Source of the DNA: Condylostoma magnum
Lineage: Eukaryota; Ciliophora; Heterotrichea; Heterotrichida; Condylostomatidae
Length of the DNA stretch: 38,182 nucleotides
Assembly: GCA_920105805.1 (NCBI GenBank)
Contig: CAKKTI010000193.1
Span: forward strand, 1 to 38,182
Direction: 5' to 3'
This document shows, piece by piece, positions 12,128-23,356 of the stretch. The notes beneath the pieces were generated by a model, which was given only the letters and a program-made list of their open reading frames with translations, searched no databases and was not told where the DNA came from. The translations under genes were made by a program, and so were the position numbers. Each line of letters begins with the position of its first letter. Position 1 is the first letter of the stretch.

Positions 12128-12415
12128 TGCTATAACAAGTTTTAAGACACTCAAAAATGATAAGGACTAATGGCTTAGTAACTCCTTATTATAATGCATA
12201 CAATGAACACTCCTCTAGTTTGGACACTATTTCTGTTTCTATTATGTTTGATTATTAATACAGAAATCCTTGTAATCCGTGGAAAAGATCAGCTTTTCTA
12301 GAAATTGAGACTGGAAATCGGCTTTCCTTTAGTCCTTATTCGAGCTTTTCTATCTCTTATGCTAAATTTTGCATATTTATTAATTACTTATAATAATTTA
12401 TCTGTAAAAGTCGTT
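12128..12415. promoter_or_regulatory. Divergent spacer between HEATR5 and SAXO
   Basis: 288 nt separating the two start codons. It must hold both promoters, but no motif stands out. Confidence 0.35.
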
Positions 12416-13282
12416 ATGGAAACAATAGATAGAATTAAGAGTAAAAGATAAAGTACTAGATACAACAGTGTTTCATAAACATAAAAAGTGTCATAACATT
12501 CCTAAAATTGCCCACTTAGTGATCCAAGTATTGGACCTATTTCTGAAAATGATCATAGAGTTGGCACTTGTTTATGTTCTTATTGTAATTGCGAGGCACA
12601 TGCATGCCCTAATTTGTAAGCTAGAGCTCCTTACCCAAGGCACACCTTTAGATCAAAGTATCAAAACGAGTTTACCAAACAAAGATTTGACTAAGTCCTC
12701 CATCCGGTTCATAAAACATATATAAGAAGCACTTCTAAAATCGATTTTATGACAACCAATCAACGAGAACTACAACCATATACAATTAAGCAAAAAAGAC
12801 AAGAATTTACAACATACAGTCCTGAAAAGCCAAAGTTTATGGGGAGAAGTGTATATGCTAACGAATTTCCGGATTGGGGTCCAACAGAGGTGCAAAGACA
12901 AACTCATCTATACAGGCCAGTGAGATCAACTGAGCTGAGATTCTAAGGCCAAAGCTAAAAAAACAACACTCATTAACCATTTGACAAAAAACAAGTTGAC
13001 TTATACAAAACAAACATTTAAGATCTGAATGCATTCAACTCTAAAATAAAAATAGGATATGATAATTTGTTTAACTCAGAGACTACGCATAGAAAAGAGC
13101 ACTAGGATTACTCTAAAAATGGACTAAATCATAGAGTATAAGTTAGAGCTAGTGAGCCAGCATAGACATTTGCTTCTGGTTTCGGACTAAGAACTACTAA
13201 TAGAGAATTTCATAACAATTTAGTATAACAAACCAAAGATCCAAGACAGCTAAAACATTACTTTGCATCCACATTAAGATAA
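12416..13282 (+). CDS. SAXO: SAXO-family axonemal microtubule-binding protein
   Basis: 288 residues from ATG 12416 to TAA 13280-13282. The cysteine cluster TCLCSYCNCEAHAC (C52, C54, C57, C59, C64) has exactly the CxCx2CxCx4C spacing of the N-terminal module of SAXO1/FAM154A, followed by its usual 'H..Y....' region (HPVHKTYIRSTSKIDFM). Further on come repeats of aromatic residues with basic and Pro/Gly residues, as in the microtubule-binding Mn-type repeats. SAXO proteins bind and stabilise axonemal and centriolar microtubules, and ciliates use them as microtubule inner proteins. The frame contains many TAA/TAG Gln codons. Reading past the stop would give 34 hydrophobic, un-SAXO-like residues overlapping the neighbouring gene antisense. 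Confidence 0.85.
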
Positions 13283-13295
13283 ACAGTTAGATAAT

Positions 13296-14210
13296 TTACT
13301 TTCCACTATACAAATTTATTATTTTTCGAGCTTGTTTTTTGTAATCAAATCTTGTAGTATCTGAGCCTATATATGAGTGTCTGATTAATCCAGGACTTAT
13401 ATCAAATCTCTTTACTATAATCTAAGGAGACCTGTCTCTTGGATGATTCTATAATCCTTAGCGTATTTTTTGTATACTTAAGGATCTTTTTTACTCAGGG
13501 AATCTAGTTTTGGCTAAAAACAATTAAAACTTTTTACAATTTTAAGCCAAACCTCGGAAAATTGGAGTCTCGCATATTTTACAGTCTCAATTAGTCCCTC
13601 TTATAATTATTTACAGGCAAGTTTGGTGTATTTAATGCCCACAACTAAGCCCTATTCACCTATCACCTCTTTAATAACAAAACATACAGATTGATACAAT
13701 TCTCATATCACATAATGCCCGTTTGTAAAACTAAATAAGGCTTAAACCACCACTATTTATAAAGTTATTAGTAATAGAAACACAAGGATGTGCATCATGT
13801 AGTTTCAAATCTTTACATTTCTTACAAAACACTAAATTTTAGCAAAACATACAGTGAAAGTACAGTTTTAGTACTATTATATTACAAAAACAGCATCTTT
13901 ATTACACACTTTCAGATTGGCATTCAACACATTTCATATTATGACTCTAAAGTAACTCATAGCATTACTAGTGAATAATGTATTTACATTTTAAGCACTG
14001 TACTTATCCCTCTGCATTATCCTTTAAGCACACCTTACAAAACTTAGAGTTCCACCACTTCGGCATTACAACTCTCCTTATGAACTCAACATGCTTACAA
14101 GCCCCGTACTCAAACTAACACGAACACTCTTAAAACCTCAAAGATGCTTAAAATAGCTTATCTTATTCCATAATCATCATCCTTTCCTGGTCTTTGAAAA
14201 TAACTATCAT
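13296..14210 (-). CDS. ZSWIM2: ZSWIM2/MEX-like E3 ubiquitin ligase (SWIM, RING, ZZ, RING)
   Basis: 304 residues with four zinc-binding modules in the order seen in ZSWIM2. SWIM: CSCQFEYGACKH (CxCx6CxH, residues 29-40). A RING/C1-like set: C58, C61, C72, C75, H80, C83, C94, C97. A ZZ-like set from about residue 106 to 142 ending in HDAHPC. A C-terminal RING: C175, C178, C190, H192, H195, C198, C210, C213 (CMFC, CGHQIHQTC, CKIC). Two tryptophans inside the second RING, W185 and W208, are TGA codons (13656-13658 and 13587-13589); reading them as stops would cut the RING. ZSWIM2 is a ubiquitin ligase. The stop TAA 13296-13298 lies 13 nt from the SAXO stop. The start codon is 31 nt from that of the divergent neighbour. 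Confidence 0.8.
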
Positions 14211-14241
14211 TTTTTTACAGTTTTTCTGGAAATAATAAAAA

Positions 14242-14601
14242 ATGGCTTTGAGACATACTTGGACTTAGCTGATTAAGTGGGAGTAGGAGGCCCTGAAATC
14301 TCGTGTACCTTAGAATGTTGCAGGTCTATATAAGAAGAGCAGAGTTCCTAATAACAGATTCTGGATTAGGCGCACTACTAGCTGGGAAAGGAATGGAGAG
14401 AAGACTGTGATGTACGGGCTCTTTAATCATAGAATTGTTGCTGCTTTTATAGGATTTTGCTGCATCTATTAGGTTTGGAGACCTGCCATGATTGGATACT
14501 CAGAGTTAATGGAGCATCATCATTACAATTTCGATAACATTGTATATGATAAGCTTTCAACTAGGAATATTCCTTATCATTATTCCTGCACTTTCCCTTA
14601 G
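14242..14601 (+). CDS. Small single-helix membrane protein, possibly mitochondrial
   Basis: 119 residues, ATG 14242 to TAG 14599-14601. The N-terminal 60 residues are basic and Trp/Arg-rich (WIRRTTSWERNGEKT), followed by one predicted membrane helix (RIVAAFIGFCCIYQVW, about residues 66-86) and a His/Tyr-rich tail (ELMEHHHYNFDN). Size and layout resemble accessory subunits of mitochondrial inner-membrane complexes, but I do not recognise the family. The PPR gene starts 101 nt downstream on the same strand. If this TAG were sense, the next in-frame stop would lie inside that gene, which supports TAG as the terminator. Confidence 0.6.
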
Positions 14602-14702
14602 TTTAGATTAAGTTTTATAACAAATCTGGAGTGTGTTTTAGTTAAGTCTTATATTGCTAATCTATGTATTAACTGTAAAATAAGTAATTTTATATACATT
14701 TT

Positions 14703-16271
14703 ATGGCATCTAAGCAAATTTCAAAACTATTCAGGAAAAAAGCAAAGCAACCTTAAACAGCGTCTATGGTTTTGAAAAACATGCCATATATAAGGTAAAA
14801 GAACACTAAGAATATTGCTTTGGCAAAAAAGGAAAAATTGTTACCTAATATACAAGAAATTGATCCAGCTGAGGCCCTTTCTCTGGCATAAAGCGACTTT
14901 TCATAGTTTTTTGTAGACAGGGACTTCAGCTAGGAAAACTTTTAACTGTTACTAAGAAATCAAGCATAGTAAGGAAAAGTGAAAGAAGCCTTTGATACAT
15001 TAGAAAAAATGTAGTTTTTTGGTATTTAGCCCATATATCAGTCAAACTTTTAACTTTTAGTAGCTGCCACAAAGGCTAATAATATTGAGCTTGCTAATAA
15101 ACTATTTGATGTAGCTATAAACCAATACAAAAACATTGGAGTCTTTTACACTTAACTAATTTCAATGTATGCTAATTTAGGAGATACTTAAACAATTACA
15201 AGACTTATCAATGAAAAATAGGACAAAGGGTACTCAATCATAGAGATTGATATACTAAATAATATTCGAGGACATTGTATTGCTAATAGAGGTAAAGAGG
15301 GCTTAGAAATATACAAGAACCATATAAAGTCAGCTCCTCCCTCAGAGTTTTTGCAGATACAAGGAATAAAAGCAGCAACTCAGTGCTATGAGGCAGAGTA
15401 TGCATTAAAGATATGGTAAAACCTCACAGATCAAAACCTACATAAAACCAGTTTGGCTTACACTGCCATAATAAATGCGTTGGCAAAGAGAAAAGACTAT
15501 GCAAGGCAAGCAATTGGGGAGTGAAGGGCAATGACGATGCTAGGACTAAAATAAGACTCGCTTACCTATGCTGGTGTGCTGACAGCTTGCAGTCGACTAG
15601 GCGATTTGTTTTTAACTCATGAGGCAATTTACTAAATGAAACTAAGAGAAATCGATCTAAATATAAATCACTAAAGCTTGATACTTTAAACTTATGGCGA
15701 AGCCATAATACACAGTGATTACGAAAAACAATAAGAAATAATAAAACAAGCTTGAGAGTTATTTAGGTCCTGGGAGGGGAAAGGTGGTGAGATTACTCCT
15801 GCTCTTATTAATAATATGATTAGTATACATGCAAAAGCATTGGATGAGTAGGGGGTAGAAGGGCTAGTTTTACCTTTGTTTTAAAACTATGGAGTAGAAC
15901 CAACTGTTAAAACATACAGGGCTCTTGCGTTAATGTTTAAAAGTACTGAAAATGCTTATAAGTGCAAAGAATTATGAAATAAGGCTGTATTGGAGAATAA
16001 GCATAATGATATATATTTTTATAATAATTGCTTACATCTAGCAATGTTTGCAGTTGATTCACAGTGGATTTTAGATATATTGGATAAAATCAAACAAGCT
16101 AAGATGAGACCTAAGCATTATCATGTTATAAGGCTGTTGAAAACATAGAATTTACCTATTAGTATTTGGAAAAAGTTACAAGAATTTCCTAAAGCAGAGT
16201 ATACTGATAGGCTGGTAGAGAAAGCAGGACTTCAGTATAAAGACTACAGTAGAAAGTATTTTGAAATTTAG
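14703..16271 (+). CDS. Pentatricopeptide-repeat (PPR) protein
   Basis: 522 residues with a basic N-terminus compatible with organelle import and a run of about 35-residue helical repeats: GKVKEAFDTLEKMQFFGIQP, IELANKLFDVAINQYKNIGV, ARQAIGEWRAMTMLGLKQDS then LTYAGVLTACSRLGD, and ELFRSWEGKGGEITP. These fit the PPR pattern (a central 'M...G..P/D...Y..l...c...G'). The Trp of GEWRAM is a TGA codon at 15522-15524, at the place where PPR repeats usually carry W or F. PPR proteins bind single-stranded RNA, mostly in mitochondrial RNA processing or translation. The stop is put at TAG 16269-16271, after KYFEI; the frame otherwise runs to a TGA about 100 nt on and into the antisense of the next gene. 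Confidence 0.85.
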
Positions 16272-16320
16272 TTATTAAAATGGTAGTTATAACCCAATAA
16301 TGCGTAAACTATAAAACTAA

Positions 16321-19300
16321 CTAAAGCTTAGCTCCTGAAAACCTGTCAAAACTAGGCGGATTATCTATGAAATTTTTGCTGCAGTATTAAGATAACTTTA
16401 GCATAATTTCATCTATTTAATCCTTTTAAGCTTTGTAACTTGGGCATAGGCTAACTATATCTTCATCGTTAATAAAAATACCGAATTTTGTAAGAGAGAT
16501 AACGCAAAACTTAATTGTATCTTTATTGTAAATGAATGATTGGTCTTATAATCCTCTTTGAATGAACTTTGCGGCGTTATTCATTTTATATCCATCTAGC
16601 ATTTCATCCTTACTTAATTAGAGAATCACGTAAAGAATCTCGTTGTATTAAGCAGAAAATTGCCTGAATATGTTAATTTGAGATAAGTTTTTAGATTTAA
16701 TGCTTATTTATTTTTCTTCTTTGCTAATAATTTTATTGTCTATCATTAGTTATAAAGCATTATCAAAAACATCTTTTTTATTTAGTCTAAAGTCTGCTTG
16801 ATAAACATGGAAGAATAAATGATACAAGAAATCAAATTCTTATTAAATCTAGGTCAATTAAATTGGCTTATTAATAGGAAATCTGAAAATAATCATGGAT
16901 ATAAGAGATTCCGGCATGAAAATATGCTGAATTTGATTTGAATAATATCTTAGAACATTTAAAGTGTCTGGATTTCCCCTGTTAATCTCAACGCTTATCT
17001 CTCCATTATCAATTACATCTATATGTTCTGGAAATAGAGAAATACAATGCTTTAAAGATCTTTCTAGATTGCAATACCCAAGCTCTCCTAGATTAAAGTA
17101 CTTTTACCTTATGTATTAAATCATTCAATCAGATAATTCTTGTAAATCTTAGAAATTCATACCTATTTAATTGGTAAGCAGGCATGTAGATATTATTGAA
17201 ATAGGAGTTACTACTTACGCATTTTAGATATTGGTAATTAATGATTAGACAAGTCTATGATCTATTATCTATGAATTAAGCTGTACACTTTATAGCAGAT
17301 ATTTTATCTAGATTTTCTTTCCTATATGCACGTGAAGATTTCCATAGTATCCTATTAATTATCTTACATTCTCTAATGCTGAGGGTGGAGTTTAAGATAT
17401 CCTTTAGAGCTAACTATCTTCTATTACCTTATCATATACTATTCCAATTGGTATAAATATTAAGTTGTCTAGTTAAACCTTATAAAATAGGTCAGTACAG
17501 TAATGAAGTAGTCTAATATCTCCATGCTGGATATTACCAATATTGTTCTTTTTATCTTCTATGTAAATATGCACTATTTACTACTTTTTAATCATAATTT
17601 GAATAATATCTTTAAGCACAGCCTAGTAAAGTTAGTTATTTTTCATCTTTTAGTCCATAAAAATAGCTCCTGATTTACTCAGCATAGTTCCAATAGTAGA
17701 GTAATTCTTTTTAGGCTCATAAGTAGTGGTAAAGGGCTATTACAGGCTTAACTTATAGAAAATTTATTGAAGCACTAAGAAATCTAGCTTGCTTCTATAT
17801 GGAGTCACTAATACTATAGGACCTTAATGCTTTTTTTGGTATTTCTTTATTTTATTGATCTTATGAATATCTATGATAAACCTATTAAAGACTTAGCTGA
17901 AGAATTTCTCAAGAATTAATCCCTAAACTCTCAAGTTCAAGTGATTTGAAGACTCAATTAGTGAACTTGCATATTCTTAAGTCAATTGAGTGATTTATCT
18001 GTAAATAAGGTCACTGCTTATATTCTCCCCGTACTTTTGCTTTACTTCCTCAAAAATCTGCTTATTGGTATTGCTTATCTGGAATAAACTGTCTATTATT
18101 TCTCCTTTATCAATAGGAAAAACAATTCTACCTCTTTGATATTATTCATAAAAGCTTTTTTACTCTTACTTTTACAAAAACCTGAAATTTAAGTCATGAC
18201 CTGATAAATCAATATCAAATTCTGGATTGTTTTCTTTTAATATCCATCTATGAACCCCGTATGTAAATAGCAATCCATACTCTACATAAAACACCTCCAT
18301 GATATCAATAAAGAAGTCTCTGTGATCCTACAACGACATATTCTTGATCATGTATTAAGTATTTTTTGTCATAAAATGCCGTTCAATAGTCATGATCTTG
18401 TTGAAATTTCAGTTTAATGACATTTCTCTAAGTCTTATTTTTTCATACAGTTTAGCTTTATCCAGCAAGGTTTAAGAGCCTAATTTATCACCCAAATAAT
18501 TCAGGATTTTAGCAGGTACTTCTCTTCTTCATTTCAACTTTCATTTATAGTCTTCGTCAGTTGCACTATTCTCATGGGAATAAGGACCCTGATAAAACTT
18601 GTTCTTGTATCTCATCCAATACTCAACTGACATTCTTATAGGAAACTCAAAAGAGACTCTATTCCTATCAGATTAAGTAACATTTATAACTGTTATTCCA
18701 GGAGATGACCCATAGAAATAAGTAGATGTAAGAAGTACATTACAACACATATCAACAGGATTCCATTCACCTCTGGCTCCAGTTTAATGTGCTTGTCTAC
18801 TATACCCGAGTCCTATAAACGCATGATATGCATGTCCAGCAGTAAGTGAGTCCTACCAGCCTGGTATTGGTTCTTTCCAACTAGCAGATACTGAAGGCAA
18901 TCTAGCAACTATTACAGGTAAATTTCCAGCCCTTCTTTAAATCAAGTTCTCAGTTAAAAACTTACAAAATGTATAAGTATTGGGCCACGGATGTATGATC
19001 CTATCTGACTCTGCCTGTATATTGTCCTAAGGCAAATTTTATATCTACTCAGCCAATTCTTCACAGTCTATCTAAGTTGCATAGATCTCTTCCTCAATTT
19101 ACCCTGTAACATGAGTAAAGGCATACGCAGTGGAGGTATGCACTACAGCTCTTATATTAGGACACTGCTTACCAAGCTCAAGTATCCTCATAACGCTTTA
19201 AGTATTGTTATTAAAAGCAACGTCAATAGTCTCAGTATATTTAGTACTTGCGGCTATATTAAATATGAAATTAGTATCAGATCTGATCCTTTAATAGTCA

Positions 19301-19596
19301 TTTTCAGAAATACCAAGATTTTCTTAAGTAATGTCTCCTTCTATTACTATTATCTTCTCTCTTATATACTAGTCGAAATCTTTGCAACGTTTTTTCAGGC
19401 GGTCATAGCATTCTATTTTTAAAATTTCATTCCATAATCTTTCCTCTGCAGACATGTCAGCTCGGCGGCGCAATAGAACATAAGCATGTTTTATATTATC
19501 AAGCGTTCATAGCACCTTTTCAAGAAATACTCGGCCTACGTTGCCGCTCATTCCAGTCAAGAATAGTACCTAATTGTTATAATGATCCTTAATCAT
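16321..19596 (-). CDS. FARAT: Fatty acyl-CoA reductase / acyltransferase fusion (ether-lipid enzyme)
   Basis: 1,091 residues without introns. N-terminal half: fatty acyl-CoA reductase with the NADPH-binding TGMSGNVG (residues 14-21) and catalytic YTFCK (Y208, K212), then EGDITQENLGIS and HTSTAYAF typical of the family. C-terminal half: glycerol-3-phosphate/DHAP acyltransferase-like, with block I as TPYRSKLDFL (600-605), block II as SGAIFMDQK, and block IV as IPIGIVYDKVIE. A reductase-acyltransferase fusion of this kind is known from Tetrahymena (TtFARAT), where it makes both fatty alcohol and acyl-DHAP for ether lipids. With TAG (16321-16323) read as stop the protein ends in -AKL, a type-1 peroxisomal signal, fitting peroxisomal ether-lipid synthesis. 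Odd: the catalytic His of the HxxxxD motif is Tyr (TAT), so acyltransferase activity is doubtful. Several Trp codons are TGA. Confidence 0.9.
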
Positions 19597-19939
19597 TTTT
19601 ATTATAAGTAGCGAATAGGTAAAGGAAATTTGATTTTGATACATTTATAGAATTTAAACTCGATTTCTTATGTATTAGGATGAGTAGACCTTTAATTGCA
19701 GAGATTTACTCAGGTGGAAAGCGAAATATTAAGTTTATACTTCTTTTTATAATAGCCTATAGACATTTAAGCTAAAACGGCTAATTTTAATGCAGGTTAT
19801 AGTATCTAAAATTTTTTATTTACTGTTGAAGTAACAAACTAATTTGAGTTGTTGTATGTAAACTTTAAAACAACATCTACAGAAAAGTCAGTTTCAAATT
19901 AAAATTTTTAAAGGATTTTTATCCCTTTAACATACTAAA
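19597..19939. promoter_or_regulatory. Divergent spacer between FARAT and the transporter
   Basis: 343 nt of AT-rich DNA between two start codons. No gene or clear motif is seen; it presumably contains both promoters. Confidence 0.35.
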
Positions 19940-21130
19940 ATGGAGCTATGACTAAAAAACTTATATAAGTTGATGACAGGATACTTTATATGGATGTTTG
20001 CTTGCTATAATCTAGGGTGCTCTAACGTGATATTAATTCAATATTTCAATATCAACGAAATCATGGCCCCTTTAGTATCAACATCCTACTATCTAGGTTC
20101 CATCTGTATTTGCATAATAATCCCATACCTCTTCCGACGAGCCAATGTGGTGAAACTATCGCTTTCATGTATAATACTAGGCTTAATTTGTGCAAATATA
20201 CCGTATATAATATTCAAGCTTGATTTTGAGATGTCATTATTTCAATAAATTCTTCTAATTATGCTCCCGAGCTTTATAGCAGGCATTACAAACCCAATTG
20301 GTAAGATAATGATGATTTCCTTTATAGCTTATTACACTGGGTACTCAGAGCGGGTGTAGTTTTTAGGAGGGTTGAAAATAATACATTCCATACCTTTACT
20401 TATAGAGAATTTCGTATTTTTATGACTTAACAACGAGGAGTCCTTGCTAAACACTGTCATGATTTTTACTTTTATAGCATTATTAGCTATTGTTCCTCTT
20501 TCCCTACTTCCTAGTTAATCTTTGCAGCTGGAGGGAAGTGATATTGCTATTATGAGTCATGAGCAGAATTGTTTATATAATCTAAGAGATTTAATATACC
20601 TTTCTATATTTCTAGGAGTGTGGTAAGGAGTTGCTTATGCTTTTATACCTCTCTATACCTATTACAGTATAAAAGACAATGATTAAGATGATTTGTAATG
20701 AGTGTACTTAATATATATATGCATAAGTTTCTCAGAGGCTATTGCTTCAGGCTTTCTAATGCACTTTCATCAACAAATAACTCCAGTAAAATCATTGATT
20801 ATTGGGTAAATTTTAGTATTAATGTCTGGATTTGCTTTTGCCTTTTAGTATTTAAACGAATATAGAATAGATATTGCTTTAATAGCATCCTGCTTACTAG
20901 GCTTAGCCAGTGGTATTATTTGGACAAGCCAGCATGTACTTATAGCAAATTTATTCGGAAACTATGCAGATAAACTAAGTAAAATTAAACTTTCCCAATA
21001 TGCTACTTCTGCTATAATGTTCTCATGTGTAGCATTTATATATCAATATACTATAATTATGATTTTTTTGCTATTTTTTGTAGGATTGATCGGAAGTATC
21101 AATTTAGTAAGGAAACTTAAAGACTACTAA
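19940..21130 (+). CDS. UNC-93-like / MFS multi-pass membrane protein
   Basis: 396 residues with about 11-12 predicted membrane helices. The N-terminal pattern (FACYNLGCSNVILIQYFNIN, then YYLGSICICIIIPYLF) and LASGIIWTSQHVLIANLFGN resemble UNC-93-type members of the major facilitator superfamily, where 'G...W..QG.y' follows a glycine-rich helix. Substrate is unknown; animal members act as channel regulators or trafficking chaperones. TGA is read as Trp at MELWLKN, FVFLWLN and LQWVYLI, all in or next to membrane helices. The gene ends with tandem TAA-TGA (21128-21133), only 8 nt before the stop of the convergent coiled-coil gene. The start ATG 19940 is the first in frame. Confidence 0.65.
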
Positions 21131-21138
21131 TGACAAGA

Positions 21139-22509
21139 TCATGAAAACCTTCTAACTACAAGCTGTGGAACACATTTTATCTAGTTATTTAAGTGTAAAT
21201 TAGCTAATTGGGAGCTTATAGTATTGTTCTCTTGTTATATCTTTTGTCCCCATGATCGAAAGTCGTGCAATGACTGGTTCACTACTTGCTATACATTCTA
21301 CTAATTTTTTGACTGATTGTTTGATGGAAATATCTCATTAGATGAGTAAAAAGGACTGTTTATATTATCTTACTTATATGTTTGCAAAAGCTCTTTGTAG
21401 TCTCTTTTCAAGAAATTATGATGATTCTCTAATTTTAAGTACTAAGTTTCAAGATCTTAGAGCTTTTAAACCAAATGATCTCTATCTTATACTAAATTTT
21501 ATACTTCTAATTCTGAAATTACCTGCTCTTTTAAACTATTTGCTTATTCTATACCATCTTAAAAGGTATATTGATTGAATTCTGACAGATTATTAGAAAG
21601 TAACTATGTCTCATATTTAACTTTTAGCGACTCTAAAGCATCTTGCATTAGTTTTCTATGTGTTGCCCATGTTAAGGAGTTGTTTTCTAGATTAACTGCA
21701 TACTCTAAAGTTTAATTATACAAGTTTTATAGCTTTTCAAACTCCTCACTGCGCTACACACTCTCCACTTTAGGAAATATATTGACCCTCTATTAATTTT
21801 AAACAGTTTTTTTATTAGTCTTCCTTTATGCTAGCTCTTGTTATTACTTTCCACAAATATTTTCTAATGAACTAATCTCAGTAGTAAGTTTGTGTATTAT
21901 ACTATGCATTTGCTGCTTATTGCATAGTTTATTGTTATTTAGTCCTTTATACAACGAATTGGATAAAGCGTATAAATCTTACTAATAGTTCTGAATCGCA
22001 GTGACTGTGTAATTTTTAAGCTCAATGAAATAATGCTTTAATTTATAAGAAGCAGTCAGCTAGCTTTATAATCTATTATCCATTTGCATCCCCTTCCTTT
22101 GATTATTTTACCTCAATTTAGTAAGCTCAGCTAGCACAAAATCTTTCTCAATTTTAGTCTTTGACAATTAATCCTTTAAATTGCAAATTTCTTATTTCTA
22201 TTCTTCAATAATTTCCTAATAACTTCCACTTTCCTTTAATTATCGACTGGAAGTATGAGTTCAAGTAGCATTCATCTGCTGATTTAAAGGGGAGGCTGTC
22301 CTATAGTTTAAGCTGTAATTGATTATGGGATGTTTAATCTAGAATTAATACTTGTCTCTTAGGTGATCAATCTCAGGACTAAGTGCAGGTGACCCTCTTA
22401 AATTCCTTTGCTTTATATCAGTTTAAGAAGTACTCACCTTAGGGAAATTCTATAAAATGCTTTCTAGTCTTTCATTATAACTTGATCCGTCTAATTTTCT
22501 GTTATACAT
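21139..22509 (-). CDS. Coiled-coil protein, 456 aa, family unknown
   Basis: Runs without introns from ATG 22509 to TGA 21139-21141. The N-terminal 100 residues are low-complexity and polar with Ser/Thr/Pro (RGSPALSPEIDHL). From about residue 105 heptad-like Gln/Glu/Lys/Leu-rich stretches begin (EIIEEQKQEICNLKDQLSKT, LQDLETQYLKLENHHNFLKR). The C-terminus (SLHDFRSWGQKIQQENN) is again partly helical. More than 30 Gln come from TAA or TAG. I recognise no family; proteins like this are common in ciliate cytoskeletons. Its stop nearly touches that of the transporter, and its start codon is 14 nt from that of the divergent ECH1-like gene. Confidence 0.75.
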
Positions 22510-22523
22510 TAATCAGATAAAAA
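22510..22523. promoter_or_regulatory. 14-nt divergent spacer
   Basis: TAATCAGATAAAAA separates the start codons of the coiled-coil (-) and ECH1-like (+) genes. Both genes must have extremely short leaders, or share promoter elements inside the coding regions. Confidence 0.5.
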
Positions 22524-23339
22524 ATGTCATAAGTTCTAAGTGAAATAGTAAATGAATCAACAATGCTTATCACATTAAATGCTCCTAAAAAGCTGAATAC
22601 TTTGAATATAGATGCAGTTAACTTACTAATTCAGAAATTCACTGAAGCAAGAGACAATGATTAAGTAAACTCTATTATATTCAATGCAAATGGTAAAAAC
22701 TTTTCAGCAGGTATTGATTTAGAGACATTTAATTATATTTTTGTATCAAATCCACCTCAAGGAGAAAAGGATCAATTCTAGCACACTTTAAGTTGTATAA
22801 CTCTATTCTAATAATTGACGATTCTAATGTACTCTATTCCCAAACCTATAATCATTGTAGTTCAAGGGGCATGCATAGGAGGAGGAGTGGACTTTGCGTG
22901 TGTATCTGATATAAGAATATGCACAACTGACTTAAAACTATCTGTAAAGGAAGTGTAGATAGGACTTGCTGCAGATATGGGTACTCTTCAACTAATGCCG
23001 AGAATCTGTAAGAACGAAAGCTGGGTGAGAGAAATGATATATACTGCCCGAGTAGCTGGGGCCGAAGAATGCTACTAAAACGGCTTATTTTCCCAAGTCT
23101 TTGAAAATTACAACGAAGCAATGACTCACGCTCTATAAATCTCTCAACAAATCAATAAATTGAGTCCTTTAGTAACAAGAGGCTCTAAAACGAATATAAA
23201 CTACGCCCGAGACCACGGTATACAAACCTCCCTTTACAACACCTCCCTTCAAAGTGGGCTAGCTGTCAACTCCTAAGATCTACTAACAAGTGTTAAAGCC
23301 ATGGCCAGCAAGAAATCTCCAAATTTCCCAAAACTTTAG
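22524..23339 (+). CDS. ECH1: Delta3,5-delta2,4-dienoyl-CoA isomerase-like (ECH1), peroxisomal
   Basis: 271 residues of the enoyl-CoA hydratase/isomerase (crotonase) family. Oxyanion-hole regions are visible: GKNFSAGIDL and QGACIGGGVDFACVSDIRI. The stretch EVQIGLAADMGTLQLMPRI matches ECH1, including the Glu and Asp used for isomerisation (EV..GLAAD.GTLQ). ECH1 moves double bonds of dienoyl-CoAs during beta-oxidation of unsaturated fatty acids. With TAG (23337-23339) as stop the protein ends in NFPKL, a usable type-1 peroxisomal signal, at the position where mammalian ECH1 ends in SKL. TAG is followed at once by TAA. Reading through would add about 60 residues antisense to the neighbouring gene, whose stop is 17 nt away. 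Confidence 0.88.
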
Positions 23340-23356
23340 TAACTTAAGTATCTTTA

